A DNA stretch of 64,000 bases. It comes from Clostridiales bacterium (GTDB taxonomy: Bacteria > Bacillota > Desulfotomaculia > Desulfotomaculales > VENG01). Below are positions 8,541 through 19,332 of the stretch, in pieces. The position numbers were made by a program, and so were the translations under genes. Where the stretch lies: NCBI GenBank assembly GCA_016278505.1, contig JADQBQ010000017.1:163357-227356 (forward strand). The letters are read 5' to 3'. Below the pieces are notes generated by a model, which did no database searches, had not been told where the DNA came from, and saw only the letters and a list, made by a program, of their open reading frames with translations. Within the stretch, counting starts at the first letter, position 1, and the number at the start of each line of letters is the position of its first letter.

Positions 8541-10130
8541 TTACAGCTTTATAAACTTAACTCTTTCTACTCCATCCAAACCGGCAATTGCATTTAGTGT
8601 TTCTTCCGGAACTTCAGCATCCACAGCAAGAAGCATTACCGCCCTGCCGCCAATTATTTTTCTACCCACCTGCATACTGGCAATATTAACATTATGATCC
8701 CCTATTAATGTACCCACCGGGCCAATAATCCTGGGCTTATCAGTATGTGGTACGTAAAGCATGAATCCTTCGGGCACGGCATCAATCCTGTAGCCATCAA
8801 TCATCACAATATGGGGGGCATTTTCCCGGAAAAGTGTCCCGGATACGGAACTTTCCATTTTATCTGTGGTAACATTCACCGTTATCAAACTGGCATAGCC
8901 GTTCGCTTGGCCGTTGACAGTTTGCACCACTTGAATGCCACGTTGTTTGGCCAACATAACTGCGTTTACATAATTTACCCTTTCCTGGAGAATAGGGTCT
9001 AACATACCTTTTACCATGGCGGTGGTTATGGTAGTCACTTCATGTTTGGTCAATTCCCCATTGTAAATTATTTCCAATTTCTTAACTCTTCCGTCTACCA
9101 ATTGGGCCTGGAACTTTCCTAGCTTTTCGGCAAGATTTAAATAAGGTTTGATTCCTGCCATTACTTCCGGTTTAACAGATGGAATATTTACAGTATTTTT
9201 AACTACGTCACCCCGGAGAGCATCTATTATTTCTTCTGCTACATCCACTGCAACATTAAGCTGTGCCTCACAGGTAGATGCCCCTAAGTGGGGTGTGGCA
9301 ATAAAATTATCCAGTTTATGCAGCGGGCCTTCGGTATTGGGCTCATTTTCAAAAACATCAAGAGCGGCGCCTGCAACCTTACCCGATTTCAAAGCATGAT
9401 ATAAGGCTTCTTCGTCAATAATGCCACCCCGGGCACAATTAATAATACGCACACCGTCTTTCATCAAGCTAAACGCTTTTTCATCAATTAAATGATAAGT
9501 TTCTTTGGTTTTGGGCATATGACAAGTAATAAAATCAGCTTGTTTTAATACTCCTTCCAGGGGCATCACGGAAACACCCATGTCAGCTGCTTTTTCTTCG
9601 GTAAGATATGGATCATAAGCAACTATTTTCATTTCCATGGCCCGGGCCCTACGGGCAACATTGGTTCCAATACGCCCGAGTCCTATTACACCCAATACTT
9701 TATTCCGGAGTTCAACACCTAAAAATGCTTTTTTGTCCCATATTCCGTCTTTAATTTTACGGACAGCCTGTGGAATATTACGGGCCAGGGACAGCATCAT
9801 GGCCATTGTATGTTCGGTTGCGGCTATGGTATTTCCGTCCGGTGCGTTAACCACCAGGATACCGTTTTCAGTGCAGGCATTCAAATCAATATTATCTACG
9901 CCCACTCCGGCACGGCCGACAACCTTAAGTTTAGAAGCATGCTCTAACAGATTAGGGGTGACCTTGGTGGCACTACGAACTATCATGGCATCATAATCAC
10001 CGATTATTTTTATTAATTCTTCTTCTGTCATCTTTCCACCATAGACCACTTCTATATCTTTGTCATTACGAAGCGGAGCTAATCCTTCTTCTGAAACATT
10101 GTCCATTGCTAGAACTTTAAAATCAGCCAT
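8541..10130 (-). CDS. serA: D-3-phosphoglycerate dehydrogenase
   Basis: SerA oxidises 3-phosphoglycerate to 3-phosphohydroxypyruvate, the first step of serine synthesis. The 529-residue protein is the long form: substrate and NAD domains (1-~315), an allosteric substrate-binding-like domain (~320-450) and a C-terminal ACT domain (IGPVGTLIGDHNVNIASMQVGR) that senses serine. The Rossmann motif VIGLGRIGTNVARRA is intact. So are the catalytic Arg (NCARGGIIDEEAL), Glu (FENEPN) and His (TPHLGAST). Its ATG overlaps the TAA of the upstream aminotransferase (TAATG), so the two are translationally coupled and share the T-box leader. Confidence 0.96.
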   Translation of the reverse strand: MADFKVLAMDNVSEEGLAPLRNDKDIEVVYGGKMTEEELIKIIGDYDAMIVRSATKVTPNLLEHASKLKVVGRAGVGVDNIDLNACTENGILVVNAPDGNTIAATEHTMAMMLSLARNIPQAVRKIKDGIWDKKAFLGVELRNKVLGVIGLGRIGTNVARRARAMEMKIVAYDPYLTEEKAADMGVSVMPLEGVLKQADFITCHMPKTKETYHLIDEKAFSLMKDGVRIINCARGGIIDEEALYHALKSGKVAGAALDVFENEPNTEGPLHKLDNFIATPHLGASTCEAQLNVAVDVAEEIIDALRGDVVKNTVNIPSVKPEVMAGIKPYLNLAEKLGKFQAQLVDGRVKKLEIIYNGELTKHEVTTITTAMVKGMLDPILQERVNYVNAVMLAKQRGIQVVQTVNGQANGYASLITVNVTTDKMESSVSGTLFRENAPHIVMIDGYRIDAVPEGFMLYVPHTDKPRIIGPVGTLIGDHNVNIASMQVGRKIIGGRAVMLLAVDAEVPEETLNAIAGLDGVERVKFIKL

Positions 10131-11281
10131 TACTTCTGCCTCCCTAAAAACACTTCTTGTGCTGCCTTTACTCCCTTACCTAACTCTACCTTATGTCCAA
10201 CTTTAGCCAGCGCCATTTCCAATCCGCTTATGGCTAACAATACATCCATTTTATCAGCAAATCCCATATGAGCAATACGGAATATTTTGTTCTTTAACTT
10301 AGCCTGCCCGCCGGCAAAAGTGATATCGAAATCTTGTTTTAAAACCTTGCGAATATCATCTGAACCTATGCCTTCAGGTGCATATACGGATGTGATTACC
10401 GGTGAAGCATAAGAGTCTTGTGTCATTAACTCTAAACCAAGGGCTCCTATGGCAGCACGGGTGGCATCCCTCAATAATTTATGCCGGGCATAAACATTAT
10501 CTAAACCTTCCTCCAGCATCATATCCAGGGATGCATCTAAACCGACGAATAAAGACACCGCAGGAGTGTAGGCAGTATTCCATTTTTCCATGGACTTTCT
10601 TGCTTTTACAAGATTGAAATAATACCTCGGTGATGTATTGTTTTCAATCTTATCCCATGCTTTGGAACTTACACTTATCACACCAAGCCCGGGCGGCAGC
10701 ATTAAAGCCTTTTGAGACCCGGTAACCAATATATCAACATTCCATGCATCGGTTTTAATCTCTATACCGCCTACTCCACTGACACCATCCACCACAAACA
10801 GAGCAGGTGTTTTGGCTATCAGTTTACCTAAACCTTCAATATCATTAAGGACACCGGTGGATGTTTCATTGAAAGTGGCAAAAACAACCTTAATATCAGT
10901 ATTTGCATTAAGGAGCTCTTCAACCTTCTTTAAGTCCACCGGAGTACCCCATGCAAAATCTTCTTGTAAAACTTCGGCCTTGTAAGCCGTGGCTAATTCA
11001 GACCAGCGCTCCCCGAATTTACCGCCTACCAGGGTCAAGACTTTATCCCCGGGGCTTACAATGTTGGCCACTGCTGTTTCCATGCTGCCCGTACCGGAAT
11101 TAGTTAGTACAAAAAGGTCATTTGTTGTTTGAAAAACCTTCTGCAGTTTACCGATAATGTCTTTATGCATGGCGGCGAACTCTTCACTCCGGTGACCGAA
11201 CATGGGCCTGGACATTGCATTCATGACCGACGGCGGTACCGGAGTAGGGCCGGGAATCATCAAATATTCTTTACCTTGCAT
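10130..11281 (-). CDS. Class V aminotransferase (serine/alanine-glyoxylate type) of the serine operon
   Basis: This 383-residue PLP enzyme belongs to the class V family that includes serine-pyruvate and alanine-glyoxylate aminotransferases. It begins MIPGPTPVPPSV after a short leader, has the substrate motif FGHRSEEF, and carries the PLP lysine in TGSQKALMLPPGLG. Being coupled to serA behind a T-box, it most likely supplies the second step of serine synthesis (transamination of phosphohydroxypyruvate) in place of a classical SerC. That role is inferred from context, since the family also acts in glyoxylate and purine breakdown. The PLP made by the neighbouring pdxST genes is its cofactor. Confidence 0.88.
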   Translation of the reverse strand: MQGKEYLMIPGPTPVPPSVMNAMSRPMFGHRSEEFAAMHKDIIGKLQKVFQTTNDLFVLTNSGTGSMETAVANIVSPGDKVLTLVGGKFGERWSELATAYKAEVLQEDFAWGTPVDLKKVEELLNANTDIKVVFATFNETSTGVLNDIEGLGKLIAKTPALFVVDGVSGVGGIEIKTDAWNVDILVTGSQKALMLPPGLGVISVSSKAWDKIENNTSPRYYFNLVKARKSMEKWNTAYTPAVSLFVGLDASLDMMLEEGLDNVYARHKLLRDATRAAIGALGLELMTQDSYASPVITSVYAPEGIGSDDIRKVLKQDFDITFAGGQAKLKNKIFRIAHMGFADKMDVLLAISGLEMALAKVGHKVELGKGVKAAQEVFLGRQK

Positions 11282-11343
11282 TATAAAAGCCTCTCCCTTC
11301 GACTGTCTTTTTGTTTAATGATTTTTAACGGTTTTTAAAAATA

Positions 11344-11606
11344 GAAAAACCCCTCGCTCCCTGATTATATAAAAACAGGGACGAGAGGTTACTCCCGCGG
11401 TGCCACCCCGGTTGATTCGACAAAAGCCAAATCCCCTTAATTAATCAAAATAACGGCTTTACCGTGCCTACCTACTACTGTTTTCAGTAGACCCTCTCCG
11501 GGGAGCCTTTTCACCTGTCGCATCCACCGGTTCACAGCAACCACCGGCTCTCTGAAGAATTACAACGGGTTATTTTACCCCTTCACTGAGTTTCTTGAAA
11601 TGTCAA
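11344..11606 (-). promoter_or_regulatory. T-box riboswitch leader of the serine operon
   Basis: On the minus strand the T-box core GGGGTGGCACCGCGGG lies at 11409-11394. It is preceded by an AGAGAGCCGGTGG Stem I start (about 11555-11543) and followed by an intrinsic terminator (CCTCTCGTCCCTG ... CAGGGAGCGAGGGG then TTTTT, 11390-11344). Uncharged tRNA would pair with the TGGCA bulge and allow read-through into the aminotransferase and serA genes. A serine specifier is expected from the genes; a TCC in the distal Stem I sequence (GGCTCCCCGG) is a candidate, but I could not fold the specifier loop with certainty. TTGACA at about 11606-11601 (minus) may be the -35. Confidence 0.93.
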
Positions 11607-11649
11607 GTTGTTAAAGATATTACTATATGTTGAACCAATTTGCAATAGG

Positions 11650-12234
11650 TTATATGCACTTTGGTTCAATATTTACTATTTCTAAAAATTTCCTGTGCAG
11701 TCTAATATCTTCCGTTAACTCCGGATGAAAGGCAGCGGCCAATAAATTATCTTGCTTTACACATACTATTTTACTGTTGTATTCTGCCCAGATATCAACA
11801 CCCGGACCCACATCCACTACATAAGGCGCTCTAATAAATATTCCCTGAAATGGTTTTGCACCTAATGGGGGTATATCCAGTTCACTTTCAAAGCTAAAAA
11901 CTTGCCGCCCAAAGGCGTTGCGCTCAACCTTTATATCCATAAGCCCTAACCTGGGCTGGTCGGAACCAATTATATCTTTTGCTAACATTATCAAGCCCGC
12001 ACATGTACCAAATATAGGCATTCCTTTGCGGCCAAGATCAGCTATGGCATCCAGTAACTTAAATTGTAATAATAATTTACCCATAGTAGTACTTTCGCCG
12101 CCGGGGATAACTAACGCATTTAATTCATCCAGTTGTTCCGGTTTACGCACTTGCACAGTATTAACTCCGCAAGCTTTCAGTGCTTTTTGATGTTCCCTAA
12201 AGGCGCCCTGCAGTGCCAGTACACCTACTAACAT
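11650..12234 (-). CDS. pdxT: Pyridoxal 5'-phosphate synthase glutaminase subunit PdxT
   Basis: PdxT hydrolyses glutamine and channels ammonia to PdxS for PLP synthesis. The 194-residue protein is a class I glutamine amidotransferase domain. It shows the oxyanion strand PGGESTTMG, the nucleophile Cys78 in FGTCAGLIML, and the catalytic His-Glu pair in AAFHPELTED. It follows pdxS by six bases, the usual two-gene operon. Confidence 0.96.
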   Translation of the reverse strand: MLVGVLALQGAFREHQKALKACGVNTVQVRKPEQLDELNALVIPGGESTTMGKLLLQFKLLDAIADLGRKGMPIFGTCAGLIMLAKDIIGSDQPRLGLMDIKVERNAFGRQVFSFESELDIPPLGAKPFQGIFIRAPYVVDVGPGVDIWAEYNSKIVCVKQDNLLAAAFHPELTEDIRLHRKFLEIVNIEPKCI

Positions 12235-12240
12235 AATCTT

Positions 12241-13125
12241 TTACCACCCTCTGTCTTGCATACGTTGCTCTGGTACGATAGAGGATATTTCTATGCCGGG
12301 CATTGCCTCACCTAAATCTCTGGATATTTCCGCCAACACCTGTGGATCATTGTAGTGCGTAGTTGCTGATACAATGGCCTTGGCCCTGGCAGAGGGATTA
12401 TTAGACTTGAAGATACCGGAACCAACAAAAATACCGTCACAGCCCAACTGCATCATCATGGCACCATCAGCCGGAGTAGCTATTCCACCGGCAGCAAAGT
12501 TAACTACGGGCAAACGTCCCTCTTTGGCTACTTCCAAAACTAGGTTATACGGCGCACCCATTTCTTTAGCCGCGTGCATAAGCTCTTCCTTAGGCATATT
12601 CTGCAGCCTACGAACTTCACCCATTACTTTTCTCATATGCCGTACAGCTTCAACCACATTACCGGTTCCAGGTTCTCCCTTGGTGCGAATCATAGCCGCC
12701 CCTTCACCGATACGTCTTAACGCCTCACCTAAATTGCGGCAACCACATACAAAAGGCACTTTAAACTCATGTTTATCAATATGGTGTTCATCATCCACCG
12801 GTGTAAGAACTTCACTTTCGTCTATGTAATCCACACCTAGTGTTTCTAATATTTGAGCCTCTACAAAATGACCAATACGTGCCTTGGCCATTACCGGAAT
12901 AGTTACTGCATCCATAATACGTAATATCACGGACGGGTCAGCCATTCTGGCTACACCACCTGCGGCCCTTATATCAGCCGGTACCCTTTCTAAAGCCATC
13001 ACCGCACATGCCCCGGCTTCTTCAGCAATTTTAGCCTGCTCCGGGGTAGTCACATCCATTATGACGCCGCCTTTTAACATTTCAGCCAGACCTTTTTTCA
13101 CGGTCCAGGTTCCTTGTTCAGCCAT
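12241..13125 (-). CDS. pdxS: Pyridoxal 5'-phosphate synthase subunit PdxS
   Basis: PdxS is the (beta/alpha)8 barrel that builds PLP from ribose 5-phosphate, glyceraldehyde 3-phosphate and ammonia. The 294-residue protein begins [20 protein letters not shown]. It keeps the motifs [31 protein letters not shown] and [25 protein letters not shown] stands seven bases before the ATG at 13125, with another ATG directly before it; the longer frame to 13173 lacks a ribosome site. Confidence 0.96.
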   Translation of the reverse strand: MAEQGTWTVKKGLAEMLKGGVIMDVTTPEQAKIAEEAGACAVMALERVPADIRAAGGVARMADPSVILRIMDAVTIPVMAKARIGHFVEAQILETLGVDYIDESEVLTPVDDEHHIDKHEFKVPFVCGCRNLGEALRRIGEGAAMIRTKGEPGTGNVVEAVRHMRKVMGEVRRLQNMPKEELMHAAKEMGAPYNLVLEVAKEGRLPVVNFAAGGIATPADGAMMMQLGCDGIFVGSGIFKSNNPSARAKAIVSATTHYNDPQVLAEISRDLGEAMPGIEISSIVPEQRMQDRGW

Positions 13126-13277
13126 CATTACGCCTCCATTCAGCTTATCAATACTTATTATCGTTTCTAACAAAACAATAGATTATTAGTCTTATATCAG
13201 CATAAGATCTATCAGATAATTTTACTGTATTATACCACGAAAGACAAGATCTATAGAATTTAAAAAAAAGCATCTAA

Positions 13278-13312
13278 AAAATTACCCCCGGAAAAATCCA
13301 GGGGTAATTTTA
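13278..13312 (-). terminator. Intrinsic terminator upstream of pdxS
   Basis: The stem AAAATTACCCC / GGGGTAATTTT has a 12-nt loop and A/T runs on both sides. It ends a minus-strand transcript coming from beyond 13320 and not pdxS itself, so something is transcribed in the spacer. Confidence 0.75.
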
Positions 13313-13846
13313 AATTCCTTGGGGAACCGATTTTACGCTGCAGCCCTTAACCCGCAGCAATCCGCTATCGATTATTTAAGAGTTGCGGTAATTTAAACAA
13401 GTTTAACTTAGTGAAAAGGTTACCGTCCACCTTTCTGTTTATGATAACAGCCTCTTACATTTAAACGCTACCCCTTTAGTCTCGATAATCCAGCTTTATC
13501 TGAAGGAGTTCACTTTTCTGTATCTGCTTTTATGCCATTACCAAGTAAGTCTCAAAATCAAGATATTCTTTTATATGTCACCAATTGGTTGTTTGTTTGG
13601 TACCAATATTTAGGTCTTAAATTGCTCATAAATAAGCTTCACTCAAGAAGATTACAATATTTCTGTCACCTTTATAATGTCCGAATTAGGGTATCTTTTT
13701 TAAAGCAAATATAAACAGTATATCTCAGAGATTTCAATACTCTTGAGTAATCCTGATTAGGATTTATTGCGGCCATAAGCCGGTCTTAGCATTTCAATAT
13801 TTAATTGTAAAACTACCTGTGCCAACAAACCCTCCCCCTTGCAGAG

Positions 13847-13888
13847 GATGTTCGAAAAGTACGTCTATGGTGCTCCTTTTCGAACACT
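13847..13888. terminator. Hairpin behind the small gene at 13892
   Basis: TGTTCGAAAAG and CTTTTCGAACA form an 11-bp stem around a 15-nt loop. It lies directly after the stop codon on the minus strand, but no clear T-run follows, so it may be an RNA-stabilising hairpin. Confidence 0.5.
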
Positions 13889-13891
13889 TAT

Positions 13892-14104
13892 TTAAACTAA
13901 ATTGTCGGGCCCTCTGGGAATCCGAAGGTTCTCTTTTAACAGGAATGTACTTCCTTTGGGTTTGTTATCATTATCTAAACCAGAGAACACAACGGTAACC
14001 GTTGACTCACCATGACCAGCAGTTGCAACTTTTTTTCTTGTACTGGCCAAAAAAGGGATTGCATGGGCATAAAATTCAATTATGCCATTAACCTCATTCA
14101 CCAT
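13892..14104 (-). CDS. Small hypothetical protein (70 aa)
   Basis: The ATG at 14104 has GGGGGG nine bases upstream and gives 70 residues, MVNEVNGIIEFYAHAIPFL onwards. The longer frame (to 14179) has no ribosome site. The sequence is soluble and basic in the middle (STRKKVATAGHGES), with a hydrophobic strand VTVVFSGLD. No Cys, no membrane helix. I do not recognise a family. The good ribosome site and the hairpin after its stop codon support a real gene. Confidence 0.55.
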   Translation of the reverse strand: MVNEVNGIIEFYAHAIPFLASTRKKVATAGHGESTVTVVFSGLDNDNKPKGSTFLLKENLRIPRGPDNLV

Positions 14105-14261
14105 TTTAAATTTCCCCCCTTTTACAGTAGCGGGTACCCACTGGTATCTTTTACCTATTATAATACCATAATATACCAAATGGTAAATACTACCATAGTG
14201 GTTTAAATTTTTATATTATCTCTTTGATTTATATTCGTTCTCCATTTTAGACAGATTTGCG

Positions 14262-14288
14262 CAAAAAAAGCCGTGAAAAATTCACGGC
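14262..14288 (-). terminator. Intrinsic terminator distal to gyrA
   Basis: On the minus strand GCCGTGAATTTTTCACGGC is followed by TTTTTTT. It lies beyond the repeat element, about 300 bp from the gyrA stop. A decayed version of the same hairpin sits right at the gyrA stop (14571-14592). Confidence 0.85.
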
Positions 14289-14315
14289 TGAGGTTGTTGA
14301 CAAAGCTGTATAGCT

Positions 14316-14558
14316 AACCTGGCTTTTGCGCCCGCTCATTAAATTCATCTCGTCGTCCTGGCTCAGGGGGCGGCCTCGCACGTCCTGTGCTCGTCCCCGC
14401 TTTATTACAGGCTTTGGCTTAATGTTAAACTTTGTTTTGCAATGGCTAAAGCAAGAATTCGGACTTATGATATGAGTCTGGTAGCCATTGCAGTCCGACT
14501 TCGCTAAGCCTGGCAGCTGCTCGATTCAATTCATTCGCTACGCGCAAAAGCCGGGTTT
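14316..14558. mobile_element. MITE/REP-like element behind gyrA
   Basis: The left end is AACCTGGCTTTTGCGC and the right end is GCGCAAAAGCCGGGTT. The inner sequence includes a block (about 14358-14402) that is nearly the reverse complement of 8131-8180 and a palindrome built on GCAATGGC ... GCCATTGC (about 14439-14494). Non-coding. It separates two related hairpins, 14270-14288 and 14571-14592. Confidence 0.7.
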
Positions 14559-14570
14559 GTCATTAGTCTG

Positions 14571-14592
14571 GCTGTAAAAAAAATCCACGGTT
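14571..14592. repeat. Decayed copy of the gyrA terminator hairpin
   Basis: GCTGTAAAAAAAATCCACGG followed by TT aligns with GCCGTGAAAAATTCACGGCT at 14270-14289. It overlaps the gyrA stop codon. The pair brackets the repeat element. Confidence 0.5.
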
Positions 14593-17014
14593 ATTTAGTG
14601 TTGACCACCCGAGCCACTGCCACAACCCGGTCATCTTGGCCTAATTTCATAAGTATCACACCTTGGGTTGATCTTCCCATGACAGGGATATCGCCCACGC
14701 GCAGTCTGATCATGACTCCCTCGGCACTTATCATCATTATTTCTTCATCTTTCTTTATTATCCTCACCGATACAACATATCCATTGCGGGGAGTACATTT
14801 TATGTTTCGAATACCCATTCCGGCCCGGGACTGCACTCTGTAGTCCTTAACCCTACTGCGTTTACCGTAACCGGCACTGGTAAGCACCAGTAAATCACCG
14901 TCGCTTCGTATCTTATCCATAGATACAACTTCATCGTCATCCCGTAGTGTTATCCCCCTCATACCCCGGGTGACTCTTCCTATGGGACGTGTTTCGGTTT
15001 CATGAAACCGAATGGCCTGTCCCGCCTTGGTGGCTAAAATAATTTCCTGGTCTCCATCCGTAAGAGTCACATTCATCAATTCATCGTCTTGATCCAAATT
15101 AAGAGCTATAATGCCGTCCGTACGGGAAGAATCATATTCATCCAGCGAAGTCTTTTTAATAATACCTTTTTTAGTGGCCATAAATAGATAATTATGGGGA
15201 ACAAATTCCTTAACGGGTATCACAGCAGTAATATGCTCATCATTATTAATAAGAATTAAATTGATGATGGCTGTTCCCCGGGCTGTTCTTCCTGCCTCCG
15301 GGATTTCATGTACCTTTAAGCGGTATACCTTTCCCTGGTTGCTGAAGAACAGGAAATAATGGTGTGTAGAAGTAATGAAAAGGTGCTGCAGGAAATCCTG
15401 CTGCTTAATTCCGGCAGCATGAATCCCCCTGCCGCCGCGGTGCTGACTTCTATAAGTATCCAGCGGCATACGTTTTATATATCCCTTATTGGTGATGGTT
15501 ATAACCACATCTTCTTGCGCTATCAAGTCTTCATCTTCCAACTGGTAGTTCTCATCACTAATTTCCGTCTTGCGTTTATCCGCATATTTATCTTTTAATT
15601 GCAGTATTTCATCTTTAATAATGGCGAGAACTTTTTGTTCATCAGCTAAAATAGCTTTTAAATACTCTATCTTTTCGCTTAATTCTTTATACTCTGCTTC
15701 CAGTTTCTCTCGCTCCAGCCCTGTAAGGCGCTGAAGCCGCATGTTTAGAATTGCTTCAGACTGTTTTTCCGATAAATCAAATTTCTCCATTAGGGCGTTC
15801 TTAGCTATTTCAGTGGTCCGGGAAGAACGAATAGTACTGATCACTGCATCTAACTTATCAAGAGCTATACGCAGCCCTTCAACTATGTGTGCCCGGGCCT
15901 CGGCTTTATCCAATTCAAATTGACTGCGGCGAACAATTACTACTTTTTGATGTTCCAGATAATGAGATAATACTTCCTTAAGGTTTAATTCTTTAGGCTG
16001 CCCATCTACCAGAGCCAGCATAATAATACCAAAACTGTCTTCCAATTGCGTGTGCCTGTAAAGTTGATTTAATATTACCTTTGGCCGAGCCTCTCGTTTT
16101 AATTCTATAACAATCCGCATTCCTTTGCGGTCTGATTCATCTCGTAAGTCTGATATGCCTTCTATCTTTTTGGCCTTTACCAGGTCGGCTATTTTTTCTA
16201 TCAGTCTAGCCTTATTGACCTGGTAAGGAATCTCATTAACAATTATTCTACTTTTGCCACCCGTGGTTTGAATATCGGATTTAGCCCTTACCCGGATCGA
16301 GCCACGCCCGGTATAATAAGCCTTTCTTATACCGTCTTTACCCATAATTGTAGAACCTGTGGGAAAGTCAGGACCTTTTATAATCGATATTAAATCTTCG
16401 ATTTCAACGTCGGGATCATCAATTAACTTGACTACCCCATCAATAACTTCGCCAATATTATGAGGCGGAATATTAGTGGCCATACCTACTGCTATACCGG
16501 CCGAACCGTTTATTAATAAGTTGGGGATCCTGGCCGGAAGTACTACCGGTTCTTTTTCAGCACCATCGTAGTTAGGAATAAAATCTACAGTATTCTTATC
16601 AATGTCTTTTAGTAACTCTGTAGATATTTTTGCCATACGCGCTTCTGTATACCGCATGGCTGCAGCGGAGTCCCCGTCAACCGACCCAAAGTTTCCGTGT
16701 CCGTCCACTAAACAATACCGGCAGGAAAAATCCTGTGCTAACCTTACCATGGTATCGTAAATGGCTGAATCACCATGGGGATGAAATTTAGCCATTACTT
16801 CACCGACAATATAAGCCGATTTACGGTGTGGTTTATCCGGGGTGACTCCAAGCCCATGCATGGCATACAGAATACGCCGGTGAACAGGCTTTAAACCGTC
16901 CCGGACATCAGGAAGAGCACGTCCGACTATGACACTCATGGCATAATCCAGGTAAGAATGCCTCATCTCTTGATTTATATCAATGGGTACTACTTTTCCT
17001 AGCATTTCCGGCAA
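14591..17014 (-). CDS. gyrA: DNA gyrase subunit A
   Basis: GyrA is the breakage-reunion subunit of DNA gyrase, which introduces negative supercoils. The 807-residue protein has the winged-helix/tower domain with catalytic Tyr122 ([10 protein letters not shown]) and the C-terminal beta-pinwheel with the GyrA-box (QHRGGRG). The quinolone-resistance region reads [13 protein letters not shown] with Ser83 and Asp87, the usual susceptible residues. The start is TTG at 17014, GGAG nine bases upstream. It follows gyrB, from which it is separated by 67 bp holding a terminator-like repeat. Confidence 0.97.
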   Translation of the reverse strand: MPEMLGKVVPIDINQEMRHSYLDYAMSVIVGRALPDVRDGLKPVHRRILYAMHGLGVTPDKPHRKSAYIVGEVMAKFHPHGDSAIYDTMVRLAQDFSCRYCLVDGHGNFGSVDGDSAAAMRYTEARMAKISTELLKDIDKNTVDFIPNYDGAEKEPVVLPARIPNLLINGSAGIAVGMATNIPPHNIGEVIDGVVKLIDDPDVEIEDLISIIKGPDFPTGSTIMGKDGIRKAYYTGRGSIRVRAKSDIQTTGGKSRIIVNEIPYQVNKARLIEKIADLVKAKKIEGISDLRDESDRKGMRIVIELKREARPKVILNQLYRHTQLEDSFGIIMLALVDGQPKELNLKEVLSHYLEHQKVVIVRRSQFELDKAEARAHIVEGLRIALDKLDAVISTIRSSRTTEIAKNALMEKFDLSEKQSEAILNMRLQRLTGLEREKLEAEYKELSEKIEYLKAILADEQKVLAIIKDEILQLKDKYADKRKTEISDENYQLEDEDLIAQEDVVITITNKGYIKRMPLDTYRSQHRGGRGIHAAGIKQQDFLQHLFITSTHHYFLFFSNQGKVYRLKVHEIPEAGRTARGTAIINLILINNDEHITAVIPVKEFVPHNYLFMATKKGIIKKTSLDEYDSSRTDGIIALNLDQDDELMNVTLTDGDQEIILATKAGQAIRFHETETRPIGRVTRGMRGITLRDDDEVVSMDKIRSDGDLLVLTSAGYGKRSRVKDYRVQSRAGMGIRNIKCTPRNGYVVSVRIIKKDEEIMMISAEGVMIRLRVGDIPVMGRSTQGVILMKLGQDDRVVAVARVVNTK

Positions 17015-17035
17015 ATCATTTCACTCCTATAAAAT

Positions 17036-17064
17036 AGCGCGATAAATCAGTTCCCTTAGCGCGT
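17036..17064. repeat. Repeated terminator-like sequence, copy 3
   Basis: AGCGCGATAAATCAGTTCCC followed by TTAGCGCG matches the loops of the terminators at 3380 and 8329. The stem is weaker here. It lies in the gyrB-gyrA gap and may reduce read-through from gyrB into gyrA. Confidence 0.55.
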
Positions 17065-17081
17065 TTGTTTTTCTGGATTTC

Positions 17082-19007
<1,926 letters not shown>

Positions 19008-19040
19008 TTATCCTGATTACACTAAAGTGTTAACTTAAAG

Positions 19041-19063
19041 AGAACCGTATATATCACGGTTCT
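19041..19063. terminator. Hairpin overlapping the remB stop codon
   Basis: AGAACCGT and ACGGTTCT form an 8-bp stem with a 7-nt loop and the remB TGA lies inside it. On the minus strand CTTTAAGTT follows, so at best it is a weak terminator. Confidence 0.4.
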
Positions 19064-19329
19064 GTACTAAAAACTTTTTCTGATATACCCGAAAAAGAAT
19101 TGGACCGTTTTTTTAACGTTGTACAAGATATTGGTGACAAAAAAATCTGGTCGTTGGTGATGATAAAAGACTTAGCTTTTTCTTTTGGTACAATAGTTTT
19201 AATAAATCCTTCATCCGTGGCAATCTCTAAAAACTCTTGGGTTATAGGTAATTTTTTAGTTTCAACGTCTAGGATGGCAATTATTTCCCGCTTAGATACT
19301 ACAGTACTCCCGCCCAAATGTAAAAACAT
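19054..19329 (-). CDS. remB: Extracellular matrix regulator RemB-like (DUF370)
   Basis: The 91-residue protein starts MFLHLGGSTVVSKREIIAILD, the DUF370 signature, and lies between recF and gyrB exactly as remB (yaaB) does in Bacillus. In Bacillus RemB is linked to biofilm matrix expression. Here only the family and position are visible. Its second half (residues 60-91) is less conserved. Confidence 0.88.
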   Translation of the reverse strand: MFLHLGGSTVVSKREIIAILDVETKKLPITQEFLEIATDEGFIKTIVPKEKAKSFIITNDQIFLSPISCTTLKKRSNSFSGISEKVFSTEP

Positions 19330-19332
19330 TGT

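Larger units (their letters stand above)
13126..13891. other. 766-bp gene-poor spacer, possible structured RNA
   Basis: No convincing gene; the 60-codon frame at 13532-13714 looks random. Read on the minus strand, about 13500-13278 contains several short stems (CTGTT-AACAG, AAAGGT-ACCTTT, GCTGC-GCAGC) and ends in a strong terminator at 13278-13312. This could be a small RNA or a 3' untranslated region. The rest is AT-rich and featureless. Confidence 0.4.

Noticed and set aside
13532-13714. 60-codon plus-strand frame
   Set aside because: Random-looking composition, no ribosome site, isolated in an AT-rich spacer.
15000-17014. Quinolone-resistance mutation in gyrA
   Set aside because: Ser83 and Asp87 are the usual susceptible residues.
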